The notes: generated by a model not told the origin, from the letters alone. Shown: positions 14,785-23,008, counted from the stretch's first letter. The stretch is 64,000 bases of DNA from Nocardioides astragali (GCF_024436375.1 NZ_JAFMZM010000006.1:412510-476509), one strand, 5' to 3'. Program-made: numbers and translations.

Positions 14785-15438
14785 TCAGGCGTTGTCGCGG
14801 TCGTCCAGGAACCTCGCCTCGAGCCCGTCGAGGATGAGCTCCAGGCCGTAGTCGAACTCGTCGCCGTACTGGTAGTCGCGGCCGACGACCTGCTCGGCGA
14901 CCATCTCGGCCAGGTGCGGGTGGTCGGCCAGGACGACGCCGAGGTCGGCGACGAAGTCCTCCGCCGACTCGCCGGGCTCGAAGGGCAGGTTGACCTCGGT
15001 GAGCACGAAACCGAAGACGTAGGCGTCGAGCACCGAGAAGGCGTGCGCCGCCAGCGCGACGGAGAAGCCGGCGTTGCGCAGGCAGCCGAGCACGGCGTCG
15101 TGGTGGCGCAGCGTGGCCGCGCCGGGCGAGCGGCGCGACTCGATCAGCCCGAGGCCCCACGGGTGGGCGGCCAGCACCGTGCGCGCCGACCGGGCGCGGG
15201 CCTCCATCTCGGGGCGCCAGGGCGCGGTGGTGGAGGGGGTGTCGTTGTGCTCGAAGACCCAGTCCGCCAAGCCGTCCAGGAGCGCCTCCTTGCTCGCGAC
15301 GTGGTGGTAGAGCGACATCGCCTCGACGTCGAGCTCGCGACCCACGCTCCGCATGCTCACGCCGGCCAGCCCGGCCACGTCGGCGACCCGGCTGGCGGCG
15401 TCGATGACCCGCTGGGTCGAGAGGGGTGGTCTGGACAC
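14785..15438 (-). CDS. TetR-family regulator (TetR_C type)
   Basis: 217 residues. The N-terminal HTH runs through QRVIDAASRVADVAGLAGVSMRSVGRELDVE with the signature SLYHHVASKEALLDGL, followed by a TetR/tetracycline-repressor-like ligand domain. The GTG at 15438 is chosen because GAGGAG lies six bases upstream; an in-frame ATG at 15453 would add five residues. It is divergent from the oxidoreductase gene, with two perfect palindromes between them, so it most likely represses both itself and that gene. Confidence 0.9.
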   Translation of the reverse strand: MSRPPLSTQRVIDAASRVADVAGLAGVSMRSVGRELDVEAMSLYHHVASKEALLDGLADWVFEHNDTPSTTAPWRPEMEARARSARTVLAAHPWGLGLIESRRSPGAATLRHHDAVLGCLRNAGFSVALAAHAFSVLDAYVFGFVLTEVNLPFEPGESAEDFVADLGVVLADHPHLAEMVAEQVVGRDYQYGDEFDYGLELILDGLEARFLDDRDNA

Positions 15439-15459
15439 GGGAGCTCCTCGCATGGCGGA

Positions 15460-15473
15460 CTTACGGGCGTAAG
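15460..15473. promoter_or_regulatory. TetR operator site 1
   Basis: CTTACGGGCGTAAG is a perfect 6-2-6 palindrome. It shares the CTTACN-GG-NGTAAG pattern with site 2, 35 bp away (start to start), and lies just upstream of the TetR gene start. Confidence 0.8.
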
Positions 15474-15475
15474 GC

Positions 15476-15481
15476 TACTCT
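15476..15481 (+). promoter_or_regulatory. Putative -10 of the oxidoreductase promoter
   Basis: TACTCT lies between the two operators. Transcription would start near 15488, so site 2 would fall at about +7 to +20 and site 1 upstream of the -10. No strong -35 is visible. Confidence 0.5.
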
Positions 15482-15494
15482 GGCGCCAGCCTGA

Positions 15495-15508
15495 CTTACA
15501 GGTGTAAG
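15495..15508. promoter_or_regulatory. TetR operator site 2
   Basis: CTTACAGGTGTAAG is a second perfect 6-2-6 palindrome, 16 bases before the oxidoreductase GTG and overlapping its leader. It matches site 1 in 12 of 14 positions. Confidence 0.8.
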
Positions 15509-15523
15509 GCAAAGGAGACGGAC

Positions 15524-16465
15524 GTGTTGGCAGCAGTCGTGGAGCAGTACGGCCCGCCCGAGCTGGTCGGGGTCCGGGAGGTGCCGGCGCCCTCGCCGGC
15601 CAAGGGTGGGGTCCTGGTGCGGGTGCGTGCGGCGGCGGTGACCTCGGCCGACGGCCGGATCCGCGCGGCGCGCTTCCCGCGCGGCTTCGGGCAGGTGGCG
15701 CGGCTCGCGTTCGGCGTACGGCGTCCGCGCCGGCCGGTGCTCGGAGGCGTCTTCTCGGGTGTCGTCGAGGAGGTCGGTCCCGGGGTCGAGGGCGTCGCCG
15801 TCGGCGACGAGGTGTGCGGCATGACGGGCGCTCGGCTCGGGACGCACGCCGAGCTGGTCGCCGCGCGCGCCGACCGCCTCGTGGTCAAGCCGGCCGAGGT
15901 CACGCACGAGGATGCCGCGGCCGTGCTCTTCGGTGGCACGACGGCGCTGCACTTCCTGCGCGACCGCGTGCGCCCGGGGCAGCGGGTGCTGGTCAACGGC
16001 GCGTCGGGCGCGATCGGGACGACGGCCGTGCAGCTGGCGCGTCGCGCAGGCGGCCACGTCACGGGCGTGTGCAGCGCCGCCAACGCCGGCCTGGTCCGCG
16101 ACCTGGGCGCCGAGAGCGTCCTCGACTACGCCCGCACCCCGCTGGCGTCGGTCACCCAGCGCTGGGACGTCGTCCTCGACACGGTCGGCAACGTCTCCAC
16201 CCCGCTCGGCCGCTCGCTCCTGGCGCCGGGCGGCGTGCTGCTGCTCGCGGTGGCCGACCTGGGCCAGACGCTCCGGGCGCGCGGCGATGTGTTCGCCGGC
16301 CCCGCCCCGGAGCGCCCCGAGGACTTCACGACGCTGCTCGACCTCGTGGCGGCCGGTGACCTGCGCGTCGTGGTGAGCCGGACGCTGCCGCTGGACGACA
16401 TCGTCGAGGCGCACCGACTGGTCGACTCGGGCCGCAAGGTGGGCAACGTCGTCGTCACCCCCTAG
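15524..16465 (+). CDS. Zinc-independent MDR oxidoreductase (quinone oxidoreductase-like)
   Basis: 313 residues of the medium-chain dehydrogenase/reductase family, NAD(P)H-dependent, without the catalytic zinc ligands. GroES-like domain about 1-115 has GGVFSGVVEEVG, and the Rossmann motif VNGASGAIGTTAVQLA is at about 157-172. Likely reduces a quinone or enone. The GTG at 15524 has AAAGGAG upstream. Expression is probably induced when the divergent TetR protein releases CTTAC sites. Its stop shares the CTAG tetranucleotide (16462-16465) with the convergent yidC-like gene stop. Confidence 0.88.
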   Translation: MLAAVVEQYGPPELVGVREVPAPSPAKGGVLVRVRAAAVTSADGRIRAARFPRGFGQVARLAFGVRRPRRPVLGGVFSGVVEEVGPGVEGVAVGDEVCGMTGARLGTHAELVAARADRLVVKPAEVTHEDAAAVLFGGTTALHFLRDRVRPGQRVLVNGASGAIGTTAVQLARRAGGHVTGVCSAANAGLVRDLGAESVLDYARTPLASVTQRWDVVLDTVGNVSTPLGRSLLAPGGVLLLAVADLGQTLRARGDVFAGPAPERPEDFTTLLDLVAAGDLRVVVSRTLPLDDIVEAHRLVDSGRKVGNVVVTP

Positions 16466-17253
16466 CTCCACCTGGCAGCTGCCGCCGTCCCGGGGGTGGC
16501 GAACCAGCGCGTGACGACGGCCGACTGGCCCAGCGTCCACGCCGAGTTGCACACCCAGTAGGCGAGCAGGGTTACCGGGACGACGCCGCCCGCCACGACC
16601 AGGCCGAGTGCGGACAGCGCGGGCATCATCCGCTGTGCCGAGACCAGCGCCTCGGGCAGGCCCTCGGTGAGGGTGTTGGACGCGACGACCCAGCGCTGGG
16701 TGACGTACGACAGGGTCGCGGCGGTGAGGGCCAGCCCGGTGACGACGGCCAGGTGGACGGGCCCGCCGCCGAGGTAGCCGCTCCCGGCCAAGGAGACCCC
16801 CAGGACGGACGCGGCTCCCAGGGACGACACGAGCCCGGGACCCATCGCACCCACTGCGGTGCCCGAGGCGACGTCCGTCAGGAGGTGGTAGAGCGCCAGC
16901 CACACGGGCAGCTGCAGCAGCACCGGCAGGCAGCCCAGCCGGCTGACGCCGTGCTCGGCCGAGACCCGGCGGCGCTCGGCGAGGTGCCGGCGCAGGCTGT
17001 CGGCGTCCGGGCGGTCGCCGAGGCGGCTGGCGAGGTCCTGGAGGTGAGGTCGGGCGCGGGCCGCGGCGTGGGCCTGCCGCACGCCGTGGACCACGGCCGG
17101 GAGGAGGGCGAGGCGGAGGGTGACGACGACGGCGGCGACGCAGAGCAGCCAGGTGCCGCCGGCTGCCGGGTCGGCGCCGAGGTCAGTGAGGCCGTCGTGG
17201 GCGGCCGCGAGGACCGCAGCGAGGGCGTGCGAGAAGGGGTCGAGAAAGGACAT
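16462..17253 (-). CDS. YidC/Oxa1-family membrane insertase paralogue
   Basis: 263 residues. About five transmembrane segments, with the conserved groove Arg in TLRLALLPAV (about 55), a charged cytoplasmic loop with HLAERRRVSAEHGVSRLG, then GCLPVLLQLPVWLALYHLL, which is the YidC-type core helix. It lacks the long periplasmic domain of Gram-negative YidC and is shorter than the main actinobacterial YidC, so it is probably a secondary copy. The ATG at 17253 has AGGAG upstream. It follows a small membrane protein gene by 59 nt, and the two are probably co-transcribed. Confidence 0.87.
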   Translation of the reverse strand: MSFLDPFSHALAAVLAAAHDGLTDLGADPAAGGTWLLCVAAVVVTLRLALLPAVVHGVRQAHAAARARPHLQDLASRLGDRPDADSLRRHLAERRRVSAEHGVSRLGCLPVLLQLPVWLALYHLLTDVASGTAVGAMGPGLVSSLGAASVLGVSLAGSGYLGGGPVHLAVVTGLALTAATLSYVTQRWVVASNTLTEGLPEALVSAQRMMPALSALGLVVAGGVVPVTLLAYWVCNSAWTLGQSAVVTRWFATPGTAAAARWS

Positions 17254-17312
17254 GCGTGGCTCCTGGAGATGATGAAGGGACGGTCGGGGACGCGGTCGCC
17301 GAAGGCGACGTG

Positions 17313-17624
17313 TCAGACCTGTCCAGGAGCGCGTGGGCGCTGGGGGTGGTGGACGACGTCGGTGGAGCGCCCGGCCAGGTGGGGGAGCACCTCGTCGGCC
17401 CATCGCGCAGGCAGCATCAGCCCACCCGGGGCGGGCGGCACCACGAGGCGACGGGCGCCGAGCATGGCTGCCGTCGCGGTGGTCAGTGCCGCGAGGACGA
17501 GGACCGACTGCGCGGACATCGTCGGGGCCAGCAGGGACGCCGTCAGCAGTGATGCGATGCCGACCAGCGTCAGGGCGAGCGCGGGACGCACTGGTGCCAG
17601 CAGCACGGCAGCGGTCCGGGTCAT
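17313..17624 (-). CDS. Small membrane protein, DUF6412-like
   Basis: 103 residues. Two hydrophobic segments (about 10-30 and 35-52) are followed by a soluble tail with GARRLVVPPAPGG and PARWADEVLPHLAGRSTDVVHHPQ. This resembles DUF6412 proteins that often sit beside YidC paralogues in actinobacteria. The ATG at 17624 is used; a GTG two codons upstream is possible. It may assist the adjacent insertase, which is inference from adjacency. Confidence 0.65.
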   Translation of the reverse strand: MTRTAAVLLAPVRPALALTLVGIASLLTASLLAPTMSAQSVLVLAALTTATAAMLGARRLVVPPAPGGLMLPARWADEVLPHLAGRSTDVVHHPQRPRAPGQV

Positions 17625-17644
17625 GGGCACAGGGTAGTCCGAGG

Positions 17645-18802
17645 TCAGTGGAGCTCGTGGGCTCCGAGGTCGATCCGTCCGACGACCGTGCGGCGGGTGG
17701 CCCGCGCAGGGGAGGCGTACTCCCAGAGTGCCCGCCAGCGCGGCGGCACGGCGACGCCGCGGTCGACGGCAGGTGAGGTGGGCCGGAGGCGGAAGTCGTC
17801 CGCGGCGGCGTCCACGAAGCCACCGACCCCGACCCGCCGGTTGGCCCGCGCGTCGGCGCTCGCGCGGTCGGTCAGGTCGCCGGGGCCGACGAGGAGGTTG
17901 TTGCGCAGGTGGGCGCGACTGCCCTCGGCGAGGGCCACGAAGGTTCCGGAGTCGCGCCGGTTGGCGAAGGTGTTGTTGACGACCCAGAGCGTGTGCGAGG
18001 GGTGGGTGAGCCCCTCGGCGCCGTAGGACACGAGCGCGGAGTTCTCCGAGTGCGGACCCTGCACGATCACGTTGCCCGCGATGACGGAGCGCCCCCCGTT
18101 GAGGAGGTCGATGGAGTAGCTGGCGGTGGCGTCGCCGTCGCTGATCAGGTTGGCGACGATCGTGTTGCGCCCGGCGCGCGACTTGATCTCGTGGCCCGTG
18201 TCGGCGCCCGAGAACCAGCTGCCCCTGACGGTCAGCGACCGCACGGCGCCGACGTAGAGGTTGTGGGAGTAGCCGTCACCGGCGCCGTTGCGGAAGAAGC
18301 GGGACCGGGTGATCACGATGTCGCTGAGGGGGTCCGCCCCGGTCAGGATGCCGGTCTCGTTGTCGTGGAACCAGCTCCGCGTGACGGTGAGCCCGGTGCC
18401 CTCCTGGCGGATGCCGGCGCCGTTGCGGTCAGCCACCGCGGCGCCGCTGAACTCGATGCGGTCGACCGTCGTCCGGTCGCCGGCGATGACCCAGATCGCC
18501 TTGCCCTGGGCGTCCCGCCCGTCGGCGCGCAGGTGCACCCGGCCGCCGTCGCCGCGCAGCGTCAGGTCGTCCTGGGTCCACATGGCGACGTCGCCGGAGT
18601 AGGTGCCGGGATCGATCAGCACCGTGTCGCCGTCCTCCGCCAACGCCGCCGCGGCGCTCGGTGTGGCCAGCGCCCGGTCGGGGCCGACCCGCCAGGTGCG
18701 CGGGGCCTCGGCGGCGTACGACGACGCGGGTGCGGGAACGCCGCCGGCGGCCGGCACCGCGAGGCAGAGGACGGCCAGGGCACGGAGGGGGAGTGCCGAC
18801 AT
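17645..18802 (-). CDS. Secreted right-handed parallel beta-helix protein
   Basis: 385 residues. A signal peptide precedes a beta-helix with regularly spaced NGAGIRQ, NETGILTG, SHNLYVGA, GHEIKSRAGRNTIVANLI and RSVIAGNVI turns, the pattern of Pbl/NosD-like carbohydrate-handling folds. It begins with WRVGPDRALATPSAAAALAEDGDTV, typical of the helix entry. No polysaccharide lyase catalytic triad could be assigned. The ATG at 18802 lies one base after the mutase stop, so it is coupled to pmm, which hints at an envelope or exopolysaccharide role. Confidence 0.8.
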   Translation of the reverse strand: MSALPLRALAVLCLAVPAAGGVPAPASSYAAEAPRTWRVGPDRALATPSAAAALAEDGDTVLIDPGTYSGDVAMWTQDDLTLRGDGGRVHLRADGRDAQGKAIWVIAGDRTTVDRIEFSGAAVADRNGAGIRQEGTGLTVTRSWFHDNETGILTGADPLSDIVITRSRFFRNGAGDGYSHNLYVGAVRSLTVRGSWFSGADTGHEIKSRAGRNTIVANLISDGDATASYSIDLLNGGRSVIAGNVIVQGPHSENSALVSYGAEGLTHPSHTLWVVNNTFANRRDSGTFVALAEGSRAHLRNNLLVGPGDLTDRASADARANRRVGVGGFVDAAADDFRLRPTSPAVDRGVAVPPRWRALWEYASPARATRRTVVGRIDLGAHELH

Positions 18803-18803
18803 C

Positions 18804-20465
18804 TCAACCACTGAACGCCGCTCCCCGCAGGTCGGCCTTGATCGCGTCGAGTCGCCCGGCCGCGGAGATCCGGGCCGCGTCCACCCCACCCTCATCCTGT
18901 CCGGCGTCACCCACGGGCACGACGACCTCGAGGTAGCACTTCACCTTCGGCTCGGTGCCGCTCGGGCGCACGATCACCCGCGCTCCGTCGGCGAGGGAGT
19001 AGCGCAGGCCGTCGGTGGGTGGCAGAGCCGCCGAGCCCTCGGACAGGTCCTCGACCCGCTCCACCGCGAGGCCGCCGAGGGTGGTCGGGGGAGCGGCCCG
19101 CAGCCGGTCCATGGTCGCGGGGATGTCGGCGAGGTCGTCGAAGCGCACCGAGAGCTGGTCGGTGGCGTGCAGGCCGTGCTGGTGCGCGATGTCGTCGAGG
19201 ATGTCGGTGAGGCCGCGCCCCTGCGCCTTCGCCTGCGCGGCGAGCTCGCAGACGAGGAGCAGGGCGGAGACACCGTCCTTGTCGCGGACGTGCTCGGGGT
19301 CGCAGCAGTAGCCCAGCGCCTCCTCGTAGCCGAAGGCGAGGCCCTCCACGCGAGCGATCCACTTGAAGCCGGTGAGCGTCTCCTCGTGCGGCTGCCCCGC
19401 GGCCGCCGCCATCTTGCCGAGCAGGCTCGAGGACACGATCGAGTTGGCGTACGTCCCGGTGCGCCCGCGCGCGATCAGGTGGTGGGCGAGCAGGGCGCCG
19501 ACCTCGTCGCCGCGCAGCATCCGCCAGCCGTGGGCGTCGGGGACCGCGACGGCGCATCGGTCTGCGTCGGGGTCGTTGGCGACGACCAGGTCGGCGCGCT
19601 GCTCGGCCGCGAGCGCCATGGCCAGGTCCATCGCGCCCGGCTCCTCGGGGTTGGGGAAGGACACGGTCGGGAAGTCGGGGTCGGGGTGCTCCTGCTGCTC
19701 GACGATGCTGGGCGCGTCGAACCCGGCGGTCTCCAGCACCTGGGCGACCGTCGTGCCGCCCACGCCGTGCAGTGGCGTGTAGACGATGGTGAGGTCGCGG
19801 GGGCCGTCGCCGGCGAGGCCCGCCACTGTGTCGAGGTAGTGGTCGACGAGGGCCTCGCCCACGACCTTGCCCGCGTCGCCGCGCGGCAGGTCGGCGATCG
19901 CGCCGACCGCGGCGATCCGCTCCGCGATCTCGGTGTCGGCGGGCGGCACGATCTGGCTGCCGTCGCCGAGGTAGACCTTGTAGCCGTTGTCCTGCGGCGG
20001 GTTGTGGCTGGCCGTGACCATGATGCCGGCCGCACAGCCGAGCTCGCGGATCGCGAAGGCGAGGAGGGGCGTGGGCAGCGTCCGCGGCATCACGAGCGCC
20101 TTGAACCCCGCCCCGGTCATGATCTCGGCGGTGTCGCGGGCGAAGACGTCGGAGTTGTGCCGCGCGTCGAATCCGATCACCACGGAACCGCCCGCGTGGC
20201 CGGTGTCCTTGAGGTAGGCCCCCAGGCCGGCCGCGGCGCGGGTGACCACGACGCGGTTCATCCGGTTGGGGCCTGCGCCGAGCGCGCCCCGCAGACCCGC
20301 GGTGCCGAACTCGAGCGTCCCGGCGAAGCGGTCGGCCAGGTCGGTCCCGTCGCCGCGCTCGGCAGCCGCGATCACCGACTCGAGCTCGGCACGAGTCTGC
20401 TCGTCGGGGTCCTCCGCGGCCCAGGCTCGGGCCACGTCGAGGAGGGAGGCGGTCGGTTCGGTCAT
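18804..20465 (-). CDS. Phospho-sugar mutase (phosphomannomutase/phosphoglucomutase, PmmB-like)
   Basis: 553 residues, the full length of alpha-D-phosphohexomutases. The phosphoserine loop TASHNP is at 151-156 (Ser153), the Mg loop DPDADR is central, a sugar loop GFKWIARVEGLAFGYEEALGY follows, and the phosphate loop RPSGTEPKVKCY is near the C-terminus. It interconverts hexose (or pentose) 1- and 6(5)-phosphates. Proximity to nucleoside phosphorylases suggests pentose-1-phosphate handling; its two operon partners suggest a cell-envelope link. The ATG overlaps the upstream TetR stop (ATGA). Confidence 0.92.
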   Translation of the reverse strand: MTEPTASLLDVARAWAAEDPDEQTRAELESVIAAAERGDGTDLADRFAGTLEFGTAGLRGALGAGPNRMNRVVVTRAAAGLGAYLKDTGHAGGSVVIGFDARHNSDVFARDTAEIMTGAGFKALVMPRTLPTPLLAFAIRELGCAAGIMVTASHNPPQDNGYKVYLGDGSQIVPPADTEIAERIAAVGAIADLPRGDAGKVVGEALVDHYLDTVAGLAGDGPRDLTIVYTPLHGVGGTTVAQVLETAGFDAPSIVEQQEHPDPDFPTVSFPNPEEPGAMDLAMALAAEQRADLVVANDPDADRCAVAVPDAHGWRMLRGDEVGALLAHHLIARGRTGTYANSIVSSSLLGKMAAAAGQPHEETLTGFKWIARVEGLAFGYEEALGYCCDPEHVRDKDGVSALLLVCELAAQAKAQGRGLTDILDDIAHQHGLHATDQLSVRFDDLADIPATMDRLRAAPPTTLGGLAVERVEDLSEGSAALPPTDGLRYSLADGARVIVRPSGTEPKVKCYLEVVVPVGDAGQDEGGVDAARISAAGRLDAIKADLRGAAFSG

Positions 20466-21118
20466 GGGCGCACGCTATCCCCGAGCCGCAGCGACGCGCA
20501 CTGGCGCCTGACCAGGGCGTCGAAGAGTCGATCGGCCGGGTCGGCCGTGCCGACGAAGTGGCCGGCGAGCTCCAGGTTGACGAACCCCACGAGTGCGGCC
20601 AGCTCGGCCAGTGTCGCGGCCGCGCCGGACGGATCGAGTCCGAGGTCTGCCAGCTCCGACATCTGGGCGCGGAGCGCCCGGTCCCCGAACGGCTCCAGGG
20701 GCTGGACGGCTGCGCACCTCAGGTAGGGGTCGGCCACGCGGGCGGCCGCGGGGATCGTCTCCGGTGGGGCCACGTAGCCGGGGATGGGCGTGCCGTAGAT
20801 CAGCTGGAACTCGTGCGGGGACGAGCGCGCCCAGTCACGCATCGCGCGCGCGAGGCCGCGCCAGCGGCGCTCGCGACCGCGTGCGCTGACGGCCTCCAGG
20901 CGTTCGGCGAGGTGGCCGTAGCTCTCGATGATCATGGCCGTGAGGAGCGCCTCGCGCGTCGGGAAGTAGCGGTAGACCGCGGACGAGACGAGATCCACCT
21001 CCCGCGCGACGGCACGCATCGAGAGACCCCCGCCGCCCTTGGCGGCGATCTCCCGCCTGGCCGCGGCCAGGATCGCATCGGTCATCTCGGCCCGCGCTTC
21101 TCGTCGTGCTCCCGCCAT
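20462..21118 (-). CDS. TetR-family regulator with TetR_C_13-like domain
   Basis: 218 residues. The HTH signature is GLSMRAVAREVDLVSSAVYRYFPTREALLTAMI; the second half (WARSSPHEFQLIYGTPIPGYVAP) is like the WHG/TetR_C_13 group. The ATG at 21118 leaves a short N-terminus. It is translationally coupled to pmm and the beta-helix gene, an unusual place for a TetR gene, and divergent from a membrane protein gene with two operator palindromes between. It probably represses that gene and perhaps its own operon. Confidence 0.9.
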   Translation of the reverse strand: MAGARREARAEMTDAILAAARREIAAKGGGGLSMRAVAREVDLVSSAVYRYFPTREALLTAMIIESYGHLAERLEAVSARGRERRWRGLARAMRDWARSSPHEFQLIYGTPIPGYVAPPETIPAAARVADPYLRCAAVQPLEPFGDRALRAQMSELADLGLDPSGAAATLAELAALVGFVNLELAGHFVGTADPADRLFDALVRRQCASLRLGDSVRP

Positions 21119-21140
21119 GGGCGCCAGTGTGGCACAGAAC

Positions 21141-21154
21141 GAGAGCACTGCTCT
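21141..21154. promoter_or_regulatory. TetR operator A (distal)
   Basis: GAGAGCACTGCTCT contains the palindrome AGAGCA-C-TGCTCT. It ends at the first base of the putative -35 (TTGCAG at 21154-21159) of the membrane protein gene and lies 23 nt from the TetR start, so it could control both directions. Confidence 0.75.
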
Positions 21155-21183
21155 TGCAGTTGGTGACCAGAACCAGCTACTCT
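21154..21183 (+). promoter_or_regulatory. Promoter of the membrane protein gene
   Basis: TTGCAG (21154-21159) and TACTCT (21178-21183) are spaced by 18 bp, with transcription starting near 21190. This is one of the clearest sigma-70-type promoters in the window and it is bracketed by two operators. Confidence 0.6.
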
Positions 21184-21191
21184 TGCCGAAA

Positions 21192-21210
21192 GAGAGAGCA
21201 CCGCTCTCTC
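21192..21210. promoter_or_regulatory. TetR operator B (proximal)
   Basis: GAGAGAGCACCGCTCTCTC is an 8-3-8 perfect inverted repeat sharing GAGAGCACYGCTCT with operator A, 53 bp away (start of core to start of core). It covers the expected transcription start of the membrane protein gene. Confidence 0.8.
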
Positions 21211-21230
21211 ATTCTGGGAGGAGACAGGCG

Positions 21231-21932
21231 ATGCGAGGTCGGACGATCCGGGACGCGGCGATGCCGCTGGTCAGCAGCGGGGTGCTCATGGCGGCGTACC
21301 TGCTTTTGCGCCCCTATGGCGACAAGGGCGCAGGCCCGGAGGCGGTGCAGGCGATGGCGTCGGGCTGGTGGGTCGTCTCCCACGTCTGCGGGATGCTGGC
21401 CCTCGCGTCCGTCGCGCGCGCCGCCCTCCGCATCTCGGACTACGCCGGAGGCGTGAGCGGCCTGCTGGCGCGCTGGGCGGGCCTGGGCGGGGTCGTCCTG
21501 GTCCTGCCCTACTACGGCGCCGAGACGTTTGCACTCCACGTGGTCGCGCGCCAGGCTCACGACGCGGACGCCGCGAGCATGGCACTGATCACCGAGATCC
21601 GCGAGCAGCCCGTCGCCATGACGATGTTCGGACTCGGGTTGCTGCTCCTCGCGGTGAGCGGCGTGGCCATGGCCAGCGCCTGGCGACGCATGGCTGGGGC
21701 AATGGCTGGGGAAATGGCGGGGCAGCTGGCCTGGGCCGGCTGGCCGCTCGGCGTGCTGCTCGTCCTCTTCCTCCCGCAGTTCTACCTGCCCGAGGTGGGC
21801 CGGATGGCCTACGGCGTCGCCTACCTGGTGGCGGCCTCGTTCCTCGCGCTCGCCGTGCGACGCGCGACGGTCCCGTCGGCCGGAGCGGGTGAGGACCGGC
21901 TGTCGGTGACCGGTGCAAGGATCCCGACATGA
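21231..21932 (+). CDS. Integral membrane protein under TetR control
   Basis: 233 residues with about six hydrophobic segments (near 12-30, 48-65, 82-100, 122-142, 160-185 and 190-210), separated by short loops; one loop has the small repeat MAGAMAGEMAG. No catalytic motif or family could be assigned. The ATG at 21231 has GGGAGGAG seven bases upstream. Two operators flank its promoter. Its stop overlaps the next start (ATGA), so the VOC gene is probably co-transcribed. It may be a stress- or ligand-induced envelope protein; that is inference. Confidence 0.7.
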   Translation: MRGRTIRDAAMPLVSSGVLMAAYLLLRPYGDKGAGPEAVQAMASGWWVVSHVCGMLALASVARAALRISDYAGGVSGLLARWAGLGGVVLVLPYYGAETFALHVVARQAHDADAASMALITEIREQPVAMTMFGLGLLLLAVSGVAMASAWRRMAGAMAGEMAGQLAWAGWPLGVLLVLFLPQFYLPEVGRMAYGVAYLVAASFLALAVRRATVPSAGAGEDRLSVTGARIPT

Positions 21933-22297
21933 TCGATCACCTGGGCATCAACTGCACCGACCTGCCGCGCGCGGCGGCGTTCTACGACCGGGTCCTGGGG
22001 GTGCTGGGCCACCGGCGCATCATGGACTTCGACGTGGCCATCGGCTACGGCACCGAGGAGCCGGACTTCTGGATCAGCACCTTCGAGGGCGTCGGTGCCA
22101 ACCGGGAGGTGCACGTCGCCTTCCGCGCCCCCGACTCCGCGACCGTGCGTGCGTGGCACGCCGAGGCCGTGGCGGCCGGCGCGGAGTCGCTCCACGAGCC
22201 GCGCCTGTGGCCGGAGTACCACCCCGGCTACTTCGGCGCCTTCGTCCGCGACACCGAGGGCAACAACATCGAGGCGGTCTGCCACACGGGCGACTAG
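21929..22297 (+). CDS. VOC-family glyoxalase/dioxygenase-superfamily protein
   Basis: 122 residues with one VOC domain. The N-terminal half is MIDHLGINCTDLPRAAAFYDRVLGVLGHR with the first metal-ligand His4; the second half has HVAFRAPD and ends PEYHPGYFGAFVRDTEGNNIEAVCH, the Glu of which is the usual second-half ligand. Enzymatic or binding role unspecified. The ATG overlaps the upstream membrane protein stop. Confidence 0.87.
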   Translation: MIDHLGINCTDLPRAAAFYDRVLGVLGHRRIMDFDVAIGYGTEEPDFWISTFEGVGANREVHVAFRAPDSATVRAWHAEAVAAGAESLHEPRLWPEYHPGYFGAFVRDTEGNNIEAVCHTGD

Positions 22298-22306
22298 CGT
22301 GTGCCC

Positions 22307-22951
22307 GTGACCGCCACTGTCCGCTCCGTCAACGCCAGCGCCGGTGCGCCGGTCCCCGGTCTCCGGCGCCCGAGCGGCATCCACAAGCATCCCGTCGACC
22401 GCATCGAGGTGCGCGATCCAGGACCCAAGCGGGGCGGGCTCGGCAGTGGTGTGGTCGGCGACGCCATCTTCAGCCGCAAGCACCACGGCGGGGAGACCCA
22501 GGCCGTCTACGCGTTCGCGCGCGAGGAGCTCGACTGGTGGGGCGCGGAGCTCGGCCGCGACCTGGCCGACGGGATGTTCGGCGAGAACCTCACGACCCAT
22601 GGCCTCGACGTCGATGCCGCCGAGGTGGGCGAGCGCTGGCAGGTGGGGAGCGCGTCGCTCGAGGTGTGCGGTCCGCGAGTGCCGTGCGCGACCTTCGCCA
22701 AGCACATGGCCGAGCCCCGCTGGGTGCGGCGCTTCGCCGAGCATGGCCGCACCGGCGCCTACCTCGCGGTCCGCGAGCCCGGGCTGATCGAGCCGGGTGA
22801 TGCGATCACGGTCCTGCACCGCCCCGGGCACGGACTCACGGTGCCGATGTTCTTCCGCGCCTCGATGGGCGACAAGGAGCTTGCCGCGGTCTTCCTCGAG
22901 TCGAACCTGTTGCCTCGGATCGAGCACGAGTGGCTCGCCTCGCGCCAGTGA
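22307..22951 (+). CDS. MOSC-domain protein
   Basis: 214 residues. The MOSC beta-barrel follows the family order: GVVGDAIFSRKHHGGETQAVYAFAREEL, then GMFGENLTTHGLDV, then CGPRVPCATFAKHM with the conserved Cys of the moco-sulfurase C-terminal domain. Probably binds or transfers sulfur/molybdenum-cofactor-linked groups, unproven. The GTG at 22307 is chosen because TAGCGT (22295-22300) lies six bases upstream, a leaderless arrangement whose first three bases are also the VOC stop codon. Confidence 0.88.
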   Translation: MTATVRSVNASAGAPVPGLRRPSGIHKHPVDRIEVRDPGPKRGGLGSGVVGDAIFSRKHHGGETQAVYAFAREELDWWGAELGRDLADGMFGENLTTHGLDVDAAEVGERWQVGSASLEVCGPRVPCATFAKHMAEPRWVRRFAEHGRTGAYLAVREPGLIEPGDAITVLHRPGHGLTVPMFFRASMGDKELAAVFLESNLLPRIEHEWLASRQ

Positions 22952-23008
22952 CGAGTCCCGGTGGAGACCCGGGGCGTCGCGGCGCGAAGCGAGCCCTTGG
23001 ACGGGGCG

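Noticed and set aside
15482..15492. GGCGCC-centred symmetry between the two TetR operators
   Set aside because: Short GC palindrome expected by chance here; does not share the operator pattern.
16462..17253. The main housekeeping YidC of the organism
   Set aside because: The main copy normally sits with rpmH/rnpA near the origin; this shorter protein with a DUF6412-like neighbour is better read as a paralogue.
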